NCBI GenBank assembly: GCA_009838075.1
Contig: VXSG01000096.1
Location: 106,527-170,526, forward strand
Direction: 5' to 3'
Source of the DNA: Boseongicola sp. SB0665_bin_10
GTDB lineage: Bacteria; Pseudomonadota; Alphaproteobacteria; Rhodobacterales; Rhodobacteraceae
Length of the DNA: 64,000 nt
The stretch's first letter is position 1; each line of letters starts with the position of its first letter. The translations under genes were made by a program, and so were the position numbers. Shown here in pieces: positions 27,987-35,982 of this stretch. The notes below the pieces were generated by a model that was not told the origin of the DNA, did no database searches, and saw only the letters and a list, made by a program, of their open reading frames with translations.

Positions 27987-28937
27987 TCAGCCGGCCATTG
28001 CGCAAAGCAGTTCGAACATGACGGAGGCTCCGAGAAACGCCGTTGCGCCGCCTTGGTCGAAGGGCGGTGACACTTCGACAAGGTCAGCGCCCCGGATGTC
28101 GAGCCCGGCAAGATGGCGACAGACTGCAAGTGCCTGGAACGAGTCCGGACCGCCGACCTCGGGCGTGCCGGTGCCTGGCGCAAATGCCGGATCGACGAAA
28201 TCGATGTCGTAGCTCACGTAGAGCGGCTTCGTGCCGACAACTTCTCGGGCCTCCGCCATGACGTCCTCGATCCCGCGCGCGAACAGTTCCTCGATCCGTA
28301 CCGTCCGTATGCCGACGCTCTTGGCGAAATCCATGTCCTCATGGTCATACATCGTACCGCGAAGGCCGATCTGGATCACGCGCCTTGGATCCAGAAGGCT
28401 CTCCTCGACGGCGCGGCGGAACGGCGTGCCATGGGTGAACATCTCGCCGCCGAAGTAACTGTGGAAAAGATCCGTGTGGCTGTCGAAGTGAATCATGCCA
28501 AGCGGCCCGGCTGCCGCCAGGCTTCGCAGCACCGGCAAGGAGCAAAGATGGTCGCCGCCTGCCATCAGGGGACGAATGCCGGCCTCTTGCAACCTGGCAA
28601 AATAGGCGTCGAATCGCTCCAGCGTGTCGGGAATGCTGGCCGGGTTCGGCCCGACATCGCCGAGGTCGGCGCAGCGTGCGGCCTCGTAGGGGCGAATTCG
28701 CGAGACCGGGTGCTCAGCCCGGATCATGGTGGACGCATCTCGAAGCTGGCGCGGCCCATGCCGGGCGCCGGGGCGGTTCGTCGTGCCGCTGTCCCAAGGC
28801 GCGCCGACAAGGCCTATCTGGACTTCGCCGAATCGCGGGTGCCCAGGCGGCACGTGCGGCAGGCGCATGAAGGTTGGCACGCCCGCGAAACGCGGAAGGT
28901 CAAAGCCGGAGACGGGATGGAAGAAAGGATCGCTCAT
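27987..28937 (-). CDS. speB: Agmatinase/ureohydrolase family protein
   Basis: A 316-residue binuclear manganese ureohydrolase. Metal-binding motifs are in order: AGGDHLCSLPVL (His), MIHFDSHTDLFHS (Asp, His, Asp) and YVSYDIDFVDPAFAPGTGTP (two Asp). The family hydrolyses guanidino compounds to urea and an amine; agmatinase gives putrescine. Subfamily choice (agmatinase, guanidinobutyrase or related) is not certain from motifs. It starts nine bases after the vsr stop codon, so both are probably co-transcribed, and it converges on the radical SAM gene. Confidence 0.88.
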   Translation of the reverse strand: MSDPFFHPVSGFDLPRFAGVPTFMRLPHVPPGHPRFGEVQIGLVGAPWDSGTTNRPGARHGPRQLRDASTMIRAEHPVSRIRPYEAARCADLGDVGPNPASIPDTLERFDAYFARLQEAGIRPLMAGGDHLCSLPVLRSLAAAGPLGMIHFDSHTDLFHSYFGGEMFTHGTPFRRAVEESLLDPRRVIQIGLRGTMYDHEDMDFAKSVGIRTVRIEELFARGIEDVMAEAREVVGTKPLYVSYDIDFVDPAFAPGTGTPEVGGPDSFQALAVCRHLAGLDIRGADLVEVSPPFDQGGATAFLGASVMFELLCAMAG

Positions 28938-28946
28938 GGCGCGAGG

Positions 28947-29450
28947 CTATGTTTCCGGATCGGGAAGTTCCAGTCCGGAATTCGCGATCCGCTCGACAAC
29001 GCTTCCTTCCTCTATCACGATCTCCCTGCCGCCTGCAGCCAGCCAGCTTGCCAGCATCTGCGTGGCGACATCAACGTGTTCGGCCTTCCTCAACGCGCAT
29101 TCCCAGACCGTGGCGACCCGCCAGCCGGCATCGAGCAGTCTTGAGCGGACCTCGTCGTCGCGCGCGACGTTTCTTTCGAACTTGGACGCCCAGAATTCGG
29201 TGCGTGTTGCGGGCACCGTCGCGTGACGACACCCTTCATGGCGATGCCAGAAGCAACCGTGCACGAACACGACGGCGTTGAATTTCCGCAGCAAGAGATC
29301 CGGGCGGCCTTGCACGTCTTTCGCATGCAGCCGATAACGAAAGCCCCGCCTGTGCAGCGCCTTCCGCAAGGCGAGCTCCGGCCTTGTGTTCCTGCTCCTG
29401 ATGCTGGCCATGATCCGGGACCGCGTCTTGCTGTCAACGACATCAACCAA
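28947..29450 (-). CDS. vsr: Very short patch repair endonuclease (Vsr)
   Basis: A 167-residue Vsr-type mismatch endonuclease, which nicks beside T:G mismatches arising from deamination of 5-methylcytosine. Family landmarks are DVVDSKTRSRIMASIRSRNT at the start, RPDLLLRKFNAVVFVHGCFW (catalytic Asp) and HRHEGCRHA with the zinc-binding residues. WASKFERNVARDD is also typical. The start is TTG at 29450, supported by its exact fit to the conserved Vsr N-terminus and GGAG about ten bases upstream. No cytosine methyltransferase gene is adjacent, although Vsr is usually next to one. Confidence 0.93.
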   Translation of the reverse strand: MVDVVDSKTRSRIMASIRSRNTRPELALRKALHRRGFRYRLHAKDVQGRPDLLLRKFNAVVFVHGCFWHRHEGCRHATVPATRTEFWASKFERNVARDDEVRSRLLDAGWRVATVWECALRKAEHVDVATQMLASWLAAGGREIVIEEGSVVERIANSGLELPDPET

Positions 29451-29584
29451 GGTCTCTGCTCCACCCGTCCTTGCGGCCTCGTCAATGCATGCACCACGTA
29501 TTCTCGCTGCCGGTCCATAGTTGCGTCGGCATTCGGGACGGCTTCACTCTCCCGGAAAACCAGTGCCGGTGCGGCCTTCCGTGC

Positions 29585-30718
29585 TCAAGGGGAAGCTCCG
29601 TTCAGCAACGCCCTCGCGTCATCCGGGTCAAGCGGTGCCGGACGATTGCAGGTCGTCGTCATATTCACGAATTGCCCGTTCTCGCCGGATTTCAGAAGTC
29701 CCGTCATCACCTCGACCGCATGAAGCGCAAGTTCCATCGAGCAACGGTGCGGACGGCCCTCGTGAATCGCCAGCGCCATGTCCGACAACCCCGCCGCGCG
29801 ATAGTTGGCGTGACCATCCTCCTGGTTCACGACCGAAAACGGATGGTCCCACGCATCAACGACGCTGGGCTCCTGGTTCGCGCGGGTCACGACAAGTTCG
29901 CCTCCGAAGAAGTTCGGGTCGGGCAGGTCAAGACTGGCCTCCGTGCCATAGAGCTCCATCGGCTTGTGCCCATGGGCCCAGACGTCCCAGCTCGTGACCA
30001 GGGTCACGACCGCACCGCTGTGAAACTCGAGGATGCCGTGGATCGTGGTCGGCGTCCTGACCGGAATTTCCTCGCCGTGCCGCGGCTCAGAGAGGATGGT
30101 TCGCGTCCTGGTCGGAATCGTGCTGACCGCCGCCACACGACTCACCGGTCCGATCAGCTGGACAAGATTGGTCACGTAGTAGGGCCCGATGTCGAGAACC
30201 GGCCCCGCACCCGGGAGGAAAAAGAAGTCCGGATTCGGATGCCAGTGCTCCATCCCGTGGCTCATCACGAATGCCGTGCCGCTCGTCACCGTCCCGATGA
30301 CGCCGCCGTCGATCAAGTGGCGCGCAAGCTGGTGCGATCCCCCAAGGAACGTGTCCGGCGCCGAGCCGACGCGACAGCCCCTCGCCCCGGCGAGCCGCGC
30401 GATTTCCGCACCTTCCTCAAGCGACAGGACAAAGGGCTTTTCCGAATATACATGCTTCCCTGACTTCAGCACGCCTGACGAAATCTCGAAATGCGCCGCC
30501 GGCACGGTCAGGTTCACCACGATGTCGATGTCGCCGGCCCCGAGGAGTGCCTCGACGCTGTCATGACGCACCCCGAACTCCTCCGCCCGCGCACGCGCGG
30601 CCGCGTCATCGATGTCCGCGACCGCGCGGATGTCGAATCCCCTGAACATCGGCGCAAGACGCAGATAGGCCGAGGAAATGTTGCCGCATCCAATGATGCC
30701 GACGCCGAGATTGGTCAT
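29585..30718 (-). CDS. Gfo/Idh/MocA family oxidoreductase 1
   Basis: A 377-residue NAD(P)-dependent dehydrogenase. The N-terminal Rossmann motif is VGIIGCGNISSAY, and the family motif YSEKPFV (Lys of EKP) lies near residue 95. The C-terminal alpha/beta domain binds the sugar or cyclitol. The ATG at 30718 is preferred to an upstream TTG because GGAGAGG stands before it. It is the last gene of a minus-strand operon, 11 bases after the isomerase, with an ABC importer upstream. It probably oxidises the imported polyol, sugar or cyclitol. Confidence 0.88.
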   Translation of the reverse strand: MTNLGVGIIGCGNISSAYLRLAPMFRGFDIRAVADIDDAAARARAEEFGVRHDSVEALLGAGDIDIVVNLTVPAAHFEISSGVLKSGKHVYSEKPFVLSLEEGAEIARLAGARGCRVGSAPDTFLGGSHQLARHLIDGGVIGTVTSGTAFVMSHGMEHWHPNPDFFFLPGAGPVLDIGPYYVTNLVQLIGPVSRVAAVSTIPTRTRTILSEPRHGEEIPVRTPTTIHGILEFHSGAVVTLVTSWDVWAHGHKPMELYGTEASLDLPDPNFFGGELVVTRANQEPSVVDAWDHPFSVVNQEDGHANYRAAGLSDMALAIHEGRPHRCSMELALHAVEVMTGLLKSGENGQFVNMTTTCNRPAPLDPDDARALLNGASP

Positions 30719-30729
30719 CTGCCTCTCCG

Positions 30730-31482
30730 TCAAAGCGCTTTCAGGAAACGGATGGAGCGCTCCGCAAAGCGCCGGTCGTCGCCGGGATTGTCATGTTCGA
30801 GAACAAGGTGGTCGCAGCCCACCCGTGCCAAGGCGGCCACAAGGGCGGTCCAGTCGAGCGTGCCGTGGCCCACGTCGGACCAGCCGTCCTCGTCTGCACA
30901 TGTGCCGTCCGGCGCGATGTCCTTTACATGGGCGGCGCCGATCCGGTCCCCAAGACGCGCGATCCACGCAAAGGGATCCTCGCCGGCGCGCACCGCCCAC
31001 GCAACATCGAACTCGAAAGCAAGCGCCGAACCGCCCTCCAGCAGGGCCTCGATCGGATAGCTTCCGTCGTCCAGCGCCTGGAACTCGAAATCGTGGTTGT
31101 GCCACCCGAAACCTATCCCTGCGTCCTGCAACGGCTTGCCTGCGTCCGCAAGGCGCGCACCGAACGCGCGCCAGCCGTCCCGGTCATCCGGTCGAGCGGC
31201 AGCATCAAGATACGGGACGTACACGTCTCGCATGCCGAACGCAGCCGCAATCTCCGCGACGCCGTCCGGTTCGTTCTCGACCATGTCCAGCCCGAAATGC
31301 CCGCTCGTCATCACCAGTCCGGCTCTCTCCAGTTCGGCCTTGAGCAGGCCCGAATCGCCGGACGAGGCGTAGAGGCCGCCGAATCCCTCGACCTCTGAAA
31401 GGCCGAGTTCCGCAATCATCGCGAGAGTTTTCCGCAAAGGGCCGAACTTGCGCGATGAATAAAGCTGGTATGAATGTGACAC
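30730..31482 (-). CDS. Sugar phosphate isomerase/epimerase (xylose isomerase-like TIM barrel)
   Basis: A 250-residue protein of the AP-endonuclease-2/xylose isomerase-like TIM barrel family. Metal-binding residues are visible in GFGWHNHDFEF, AFEFDVAWAVRAG, AAHVKDI and GHGTLDWTALV. The family includes inosose dehydratases, epimerases and isomerases. The start is GTG at 31482 with GAAAGGAAG upstream. It sits between the ABC ATPase and the dehydrogenase and probably works on the product of one of the two Gfo/Idh enzymes of this cluster. Confidence 0.87.
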   Translation of the reverse strand: MSHSYQLYSSRKFGPLRKTLAMIAELGLSEVEGFGGLYASSGDSGLLKAELERAGLVMTSGHFGLDMVENEPDGVAEIAAAFGMRDVYVPYLDAAARPDDRDGWRAFGARLADAGKPLQDAGIGFGWHNHDFEFQALDDGSYPIEALLEGGSALAFEFDVAWAVRAGEDPFAWIARLGDRIGAAHVKDIAPDGTCADEDGWSDVGHGTLDWTALVAALARVGCDHLVLEHDNPGDDRRFAERSIRFLKAL

Positions 31483-31617
31483 GTGCGGAACTTCCTTTCA
31501 GAGGGGGATCATGTCGAGGGCCACTTGGCGCGACGCACCGGCATCCGACCTGTTTCACGGATCATCGAGGCAGTCGATGCGAACGAATTCCTGTCAGGCA
31601 ATGTCTGCAATTCCCGT

Positions 31618-32703
31618 TCAGAGACGTTCCTCGTCGCCTGCATCGAAGAGCGATGCGTCGGCTGCGTTGACGCCGGCCCGCAGCGAGTCGCCGGTGGCCA
31701 CCCTTGACTGTCCGCTGATCCGCAACCAGAAGCGCTTGCCGTTGACGGATGTCAGGACGAGCGTGTCCGAGCCGAGCGGCTCGACAACCTCTGCCTTGAT
31801 GGCGAACTCAACGTCGGCTCCCGCCGCCTCGTCGCCGACGAGAACATGCTCCGGACGGATGCCGAACCACGCATCCCCCGTGGCCTTGCGCTCGAACGGA
31901 TAGGAATCCAGGGAAACGGAGAACTCTCCCGCCAGGAAGCGGCCATTCTCCACCCTTCCCTGCTGAAGGTTCATGGCGGGCGAGCCGATGAAGTCAGCGA
32001 CATAGAGATTGGCCGGCCGGCTGTAGATCTCGCCCGGCGACGCGAGCTGCTGGATGATCCCGTCCTTCATGATTGCGATCCGGTCGGCAAGGGTCATCGC
32101 CTCGACCTGGTCATGCGTGACGTAGATCATGGTGTTGTCGAGCCGGTCGTGCAGCTGCTTCAGCTCGACGCGCAGGTCTGCACGAAGCTTGGCATCCAGG
32201 TTCGAGAGCGGCTCGTCGAACAGGAAGACGTCCACGTCCCGCACGAGCGCGCGCCCGATGGCGACCCTCTGGCGCTGGCCGCCCGATAGCGCGGACGGCT
32301 TCCGCTTCAGCAACGGCTCGATCTGAAGGATGTCGGCGGCGCGCGCCACGCGCTCCCTGATCTCGCTCTTCGGCACGCGGGCATTCCTGAGCCCGAAGGA
32401 CATGTTTCCTTCGACCGACATCTGCGGATAGAGCGCGTAGCTCTGGAACACCATGCCGATGCCGCGTTCCGACGGTTCGGCCCAGGTGACGTTGCGCCCC
32501 TTGATGAAGACCTGGCCGCCGGTGACGTCGAGCAGTCCCGCGATGCAATTGAGAAGCGTGGACTTTCCGCAGCCCGACGACCCCAGGAGGACCAGGAACT
32601 CGCCCTCGCGGACCGACAGGTTCAGGCCCTTCAGGACATCGATCGCCCCGAAGCTCAGGTCGAGATTCCTGATCTCTACGGACGTCGCCCCGTTTCCGCT
32701 CAT
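31618..32703 (-). CDS. Sugar ABC transporter ATP-binding protein (MalK/UgpC type)
   Basis: A 361-residue importer ATPase with Walker A GSSGCGKST, Q-loop VFQSYALYP, signature LSGGQRQR, Walker B VFLFDEPLSNLD and H-loop VTHDQ. The ~120-residue C-terminal TOBE-type regulatory domain (GIRPEHV) marks the MalK/UgpC class. It starts four bases after the permease stop with AGGGG in front. It powers the importer encoded just upstream. Confidence 0.94.
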   Translation of the reverse strand: MSGNGATSVEIRNLDLSFGAIDVLKGLNLSVREGEFLVLLGSSGCGKSTLLNCIAGLLDVTGGQVFIKGRNVTWAEPSERGIGMVFQSYALYPQMSVEGNMSFGLRNARVPKSEIRERVARAADILQIEPLLKRKPSALSGGQRQRVAIGRALVRDVDVFLFDEPLSNLDAKLRADLRVELKQLHDRLDNTMIYVTHDQVEAMTLADRIAIMKDGIIQQLASPGEIYSRPANLYVADFIGSPAMNLQQGRVENGRFLAGEFSVSLDSYPFERKATGDAWFGIRPEHVLVGDEAAGADVEFAIKAEVVEPLGSDTLVLTSVNGKRFWLRISGQSRVATGDSLRAGVNAADASLFDAGDEERL

Positions 32704-32707
32704 GGCT

Positions 32708-33610
32708 TCACCCCTTCACCGCGCCGGCTGCAATGCCCCTGACGAACAGGCGGCCCGACACGAAATAGATGACCAGCGGCACCAGCCCGGTCAGGATGGT
32801 CGCCGCCATGTTGACGTTGTATTCCTTCACGCCCTGCACCGAATTGACGATGTTGTTCAGCTGGACCGTCATCGGATAGATGTCCGGCTTGGTGTACACC
32901 ACGCCGAACAGGAAGTCGTTCCAGATCCCGGTCACCTGGAGAATCATCGCGACAACGAAGATCGGCAGCGACATCGGCAGCATGATCTGGAAGTAGATTC
33001 CCCAGAACCCCGCCCCGTCCACCCGCGCCGCCTTGAAGAGTTCCTCGGGCAGCGACGTGAAATAGTTCCTGAACAGGAGCGTCAGGATCGGCATTCCGAA
33101 AATCGAGTGCACGATCACCAGTCCCCAGAGCGAGCCGTAAAGGCCGATCTCGCGCAGCAGGATCACGATCGGGTAGAGCATGACCTGGTAGGGAATGAAC
33201 GCCCCGAAGATCAGGATGGTGAAGAAGACGTTCGCCCCCTTGAACCGCCAGTTGGCAAGCGCATAGCCGTTCACGCTCGCGATCGCGATCGAGACGATCA
33301 CGGAGGGAACCGTGATCCGGACGGAGTTCCAGAACCCGCGCGAGAGGCCGTCGCAATTCAGGCCGGTGCAGGCCTCGGCCCAGGCCTTGACCCAGGGCTG
33401 GAACGTGATCTCCACCGGCGGGGCGAATATGTTGCCGAGCCGGATTTCGGGCATTCCCTTCAGCGAGGTCACGATCATCACGTAGAGCGGCAGCATGTAG
33501 TAGAGCGCCACCATGATGAGCGTGCCGTAGAGGAAGATGTTCCGCCGCGAGAACGTACGACGCGGCTTCGGGCCGTGGGCGCCCTCGAAAACTGCTGTTG
33601 CCTCAGTCAC
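32708..33610 (-). CDS. Carbohydrate ABC transporter permease (MalG/UgpE type)
   Basis: A 300-residue inner-membrane protein with about six membrane segments and the EAA loop LFKAARVDGAGFWGIYFQI, where the ATPase docks. The start is GTG 33610, overlapping the end of the previous permease gene by eight bases; a longer frame upstream lies inside that gene and is a shadow. Together with the other permease it forms the channel of the sugar importer. Confidence 0.92.
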   Translation of the reverse strand: MTEATAVFEGAHGPKPRRTFSRRNIFLYGTLIMVALYYMLPLYVMIVTSLKGMPEIRLGNIFAPPVEITFQPWVKAWAEACTGLNCDGLSRGFWNSVRITVPSVIVSIAIASVNGYALANWRFKGANVFFTILIFGAFIPYQVMLYPIVILLREIGLYGSLWGLVIVHSIFGMPILTLLFRNYFTSLPEELFKAARVDGAGFWGIYFQIMLPMSLPIFVVAMILQVTGIWNDFLFGVVYTKPDIYPMTVQLNNIVNSVQGVKEYNVNMAATILTGLVPLVIYFVSGRLFVRGIAAGAVKG

Positions 33611-34499
33611 GCTTCCGGCTCCCGAATTCGAGATAGGCCCAGGGGATGATGACGATGGCCACGGCAAGGAGCATCATGGTCGACGCGGCGAAGCCCTGCC
33701 CGAGGTTCTGGCGCAGGAACATCGTGTCGTAGACGTATTTCGCCGGAACTTCCGACGCGATTCCCGGCCCGCCGCTGGTCTGGGCGACGACAAGGTCGAA
33801 TACCCGGACTATGCCGCTCGCGATCAGCACCAGGGTGGTGACGAAGACCGGGCGCATCATGGGGATGACGATGAAGATGTAGGTCTTCCAGGTCGGGATT
33901 CCGTCCACCCGGGCGGCCTTCCAGATTTCCTGGTCGATGCCGCGCAGCCCGGCCAGCATCAACACCATGATCAGTCCCGTGCCCTGCCAAAGCCCGGCGA
34001 TCAGGATGCCGTAGATCACGATGTCCTGGTTGTAGAGCGGATCGAACTCGAAACTCGCCCAGCCCAGGCTCCTCACGATGTTCTGCACCCCGAAATCCGG
34101 GTTCAGGATCCATTGCCACACCAGGCCGGTGACGATGAACGACAGGGCGAACGGATACAGGATGATGGTGCGGAACGTGTTCTCGAACCGGATTTTCTGG
34201 TCAAGAAGCGCTGCAAGCACGAAACCGATGACAAGGCTGAAGATCAACGAGCAGATCCCGTAGATCATCAGGTTCTCGATCGAGACGATCCAGCGATTTG
34301 TGTTCCAGAGCCGTTCGTACTGGTCCAGCCCGACCCAATTTGCCTTGGGCAGGAGCCTTGAACTGGTGAAGGAGTAGACAACCGTCCAGAGCGTGCCCCC
34401 GACAAAGACGCAGAGCGCCGTCAGGATCATCGGGATGGCAGCAATCTTGGCCATCAGATTCCTGAACAACGCGTTCGGTCTGGCCGCTTCTGCCGCCAC
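33603..34499 (-). CDS. Sugar ABC transporter permease (MalF/UgpA type)
   Basis: A 298-residue inner-membrane permease with about six membrane segments and the EAA loop IWKAARVDGIPTWKTYIFIV. The start is GTG 34499 with AGGGGCGA upstream. It lies 58 bp after the binding-protein stop, across a GC-rich hairpin, and its 3' end overlaps the second permease gene. Confidence 0.92.
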   Translation of the reverse strand: MAAEAARPNALFRNLMAKIAAIPMILTALCVFVGGTLWTVVYSFTSSRLLPKANWVGLDQYERLWNTNRWIVSIENLMIYGICSLIFSLVIGFVLAALLDQKIRFENTFRTIILYPFALSFIVTGLVWQWILNPDFGVQNIVRSLGWASFEFDPLYNQDIVIYGILIAGLWQGTGLIMVLMLAGLRGIDQEIWKAARVDGIPTWKTYIFIVIPMMRPVFVTTLVLIASGIVRVFDLVVAQTSGGPGIASEVPAKYVYDTMFLRQNLGQGFAASTMMLLAVAIVIIPWAYLEFGSRKRD

Positions 34500-34521
34500 G
34501 GTCGCCCCTAGTCAGAGGGTG

Positions 34522-34549
34522 ACGGCGGGGCCATGCATGACCCCGCCGT
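34522..34549 (-). terminator. Attenuating hairpin after the binding-protein gene
   Basis: ACGGCGGGG, a ten-base loop and CCCCGCCGT form a 9-bp perfect stem inside the 58-bp gap between the binding protein and the permease. There is no T-tract. It probably stabilises the upstream message and lowers read-through, so that binding protein is made in excess, as in many ABC importer operons. Confidence 0.6.
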
Positions 34550-34557
34550 AACCGGCA

Positions 34558-35790
34558 TCAGTCTGCGTTGGCGATGATGTCGGCGTAGCGCTCCTGCGCG
34601 TCCGCCGCCGAAATCGAGCTGTCAGCCCAGAACTCGGTCATCAGGTCCTCGATCTGACCAAGCGTGTCGGGCGACAGGGTCTGGTTGGCATCCGGCAGGA
34701 TGTTGCCCTGCGCCAGTATGGCCAGTCCCTTCTTCATGCAGTCGTTTGCTGCCGCAAGATCGACATCGCCGCGCACGGGAAGCGATCCCTTCTTGAGGTT
34801 GAACGCCACCTGCACTTCCTTGGAGAGCATCAGCGAAGCAAGCTCCTTCTGGGCAGCTTCCACATCTGGATCGGACTGCTTGGGGAAGTAGAAGGCGTCG
34901 CCGCCGGTCGAGATGATCTCGTTCACGCCAAGCCCGGGCAGGCAGGAATAGTCCGATCCGGCCATCTGGTTCGCGACCTGGAACTCGCCCTGCGCCCAGT
35001 CTCCCATGATCTGGCCGCCGGCCTTGCCGGTGATCACCAGGTTGGTCGCCTGGTTCCAGTCCTGAACGTTCGAGCCCTGGCGCATCTCGCGTGCGGCAGC
35101 CGCCGCCTCGAAGACCTTGGCGTATACCGGGCCAGCCGCGACTTCGGCATCCTTGTCGACGCTCACCGCCGCCCAGGCCTCGGGACCAGCCAGCGCGATC
35201 GTGATCACGCCGAATGCGCCCGACGCCTGCCAGGGCTGGTTGCCCATCGCAAGCGGAACGATGCCGCTCTCGCGAAGCTTGGGAGCCGCGGCCACGAATT
35301 CGTCCCAATTCGTCGGAACCGGAACGCCCGCCTGCGCGAACGCCGCGTGGCTCAGCCAGATCCACTGCCATGAGTGGATGTTGACCGGCACGCAATAGAC
35401 GCGCCCGTCGATGGTGCAGCTGTCGAGAAGCGAAACCGGATGCACGATGTCGCGCCAGCCCTCCGCCTCGGCCACGTCGGTAAGGTCGAGCATCAAGCCG
35501 GCCTCGACCAGCTCTTCCGCCTGGCGACCATGGTTGAACTGCGTGGCGCCCATCGGGTCACCGCCGGTGATGCGGCTGATCATGATCGGACGCGCCACGC
35601 CTCCGGATCCGGCAATCGCGCCGTCAACCCAGGTGTGCTCGGTCATTTCATTGAACGCCTTTGCAAACTCGGCAACGGCCGCGGCTTCGCCGCCGCTGGT
35701 CCACCAATGCGTGACTTCGAGATCCACGGCATGGGCCGCACCAGCGGCGCACATCGCGGTTCCACAAAGCAAGCTCCTGAACGACTTCAT
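34558..35790 (-). CDS. Sugar ABC transporter substrate-binding protein
   Basis: A 410-residue periplasmic protein of the extracellular solute-binding family 1 (MalE/UgpB type). The signal peptide MKSFRSLLCGTAMCAAGAAHA is cut before VDLEVTHWWTSGGE. Other family features are GDPMGATQFNHGRQ and GQIMGDWAQGEF. Two ATGs are in tandem; the second (35790) is better spaced from GGGAGG. It heads the importer operon and the ligand is not known. Its neighbours suggest a sugar, cyclitol or a methylated derivative. Confidence 0.93.
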   Translation of the reverse strand: MKSFRSLLCGTAMCAAGAAHAVDLEVTHWWTSGGEAAAVAEFAKAFNEMTEHTWVDGAIAGSGGVARPIMISRITGGDPMGATQFNHGRQAEELVEAGLMLDLTDVAEAEGWRDIVHPVSLLDSCTIDGRVYCVPVNIHSWQWIWLSHAAFAQAGVPVPTNWDEFVAAAPKLRESGIVPLAMGNQPWQASGAFGVITIALAGPEAWAAVSVDKDAEVAAGPVYAKVFEAAAAAREMRQGSNVQDWNQATNLVITGKAGGQIMGDWAQGEFQVANQMAGSDYSCLPGLGVNEIISTGGDAFYFPKQSDPDVEAAQKELASLMLSKEVQVAFNLKKGSLPVRGDVDLAAANDCMKKGLAILAQGNILPDANQTLSPDTLGQIEDLMTEFWADSSISAADAQERYADIIANAD

Positions 35791-35807
35791 CATTTCCTCC
35801 CTGTTGT

Positions 35808-35836
35808 CATTTCGGATTGCGGGGCAGGTATGTCAA
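35808..35836 (-). promoter_or_regulatory. Weak promoter candidate for the ABC importer operon
   Basis: A consensus -35 TTGACA (minus strand, 35836-35831) is followed after 17 bases by GAAATG, a poor -10. It lies in the 190-bp gap before the binding-protein gene, the largest gap in this gene string. It is placed where a promoter is expected but the -10 is unconvincing. Confidence 0.3.
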
Positions 35837-35982
35837 TTGAACGTCCAAGGCAAGCCGGATTGCCCAGGACACAATCGGCCATGACCTTTGTCCCGAATTT
35901 CACCGAGTTGCAGTCCTTGCGGAATCTCCCCGCTCGCGCCTTCCGGTCGACCGATCGTTCGTGACGTGAGGTTCACGTGCCG

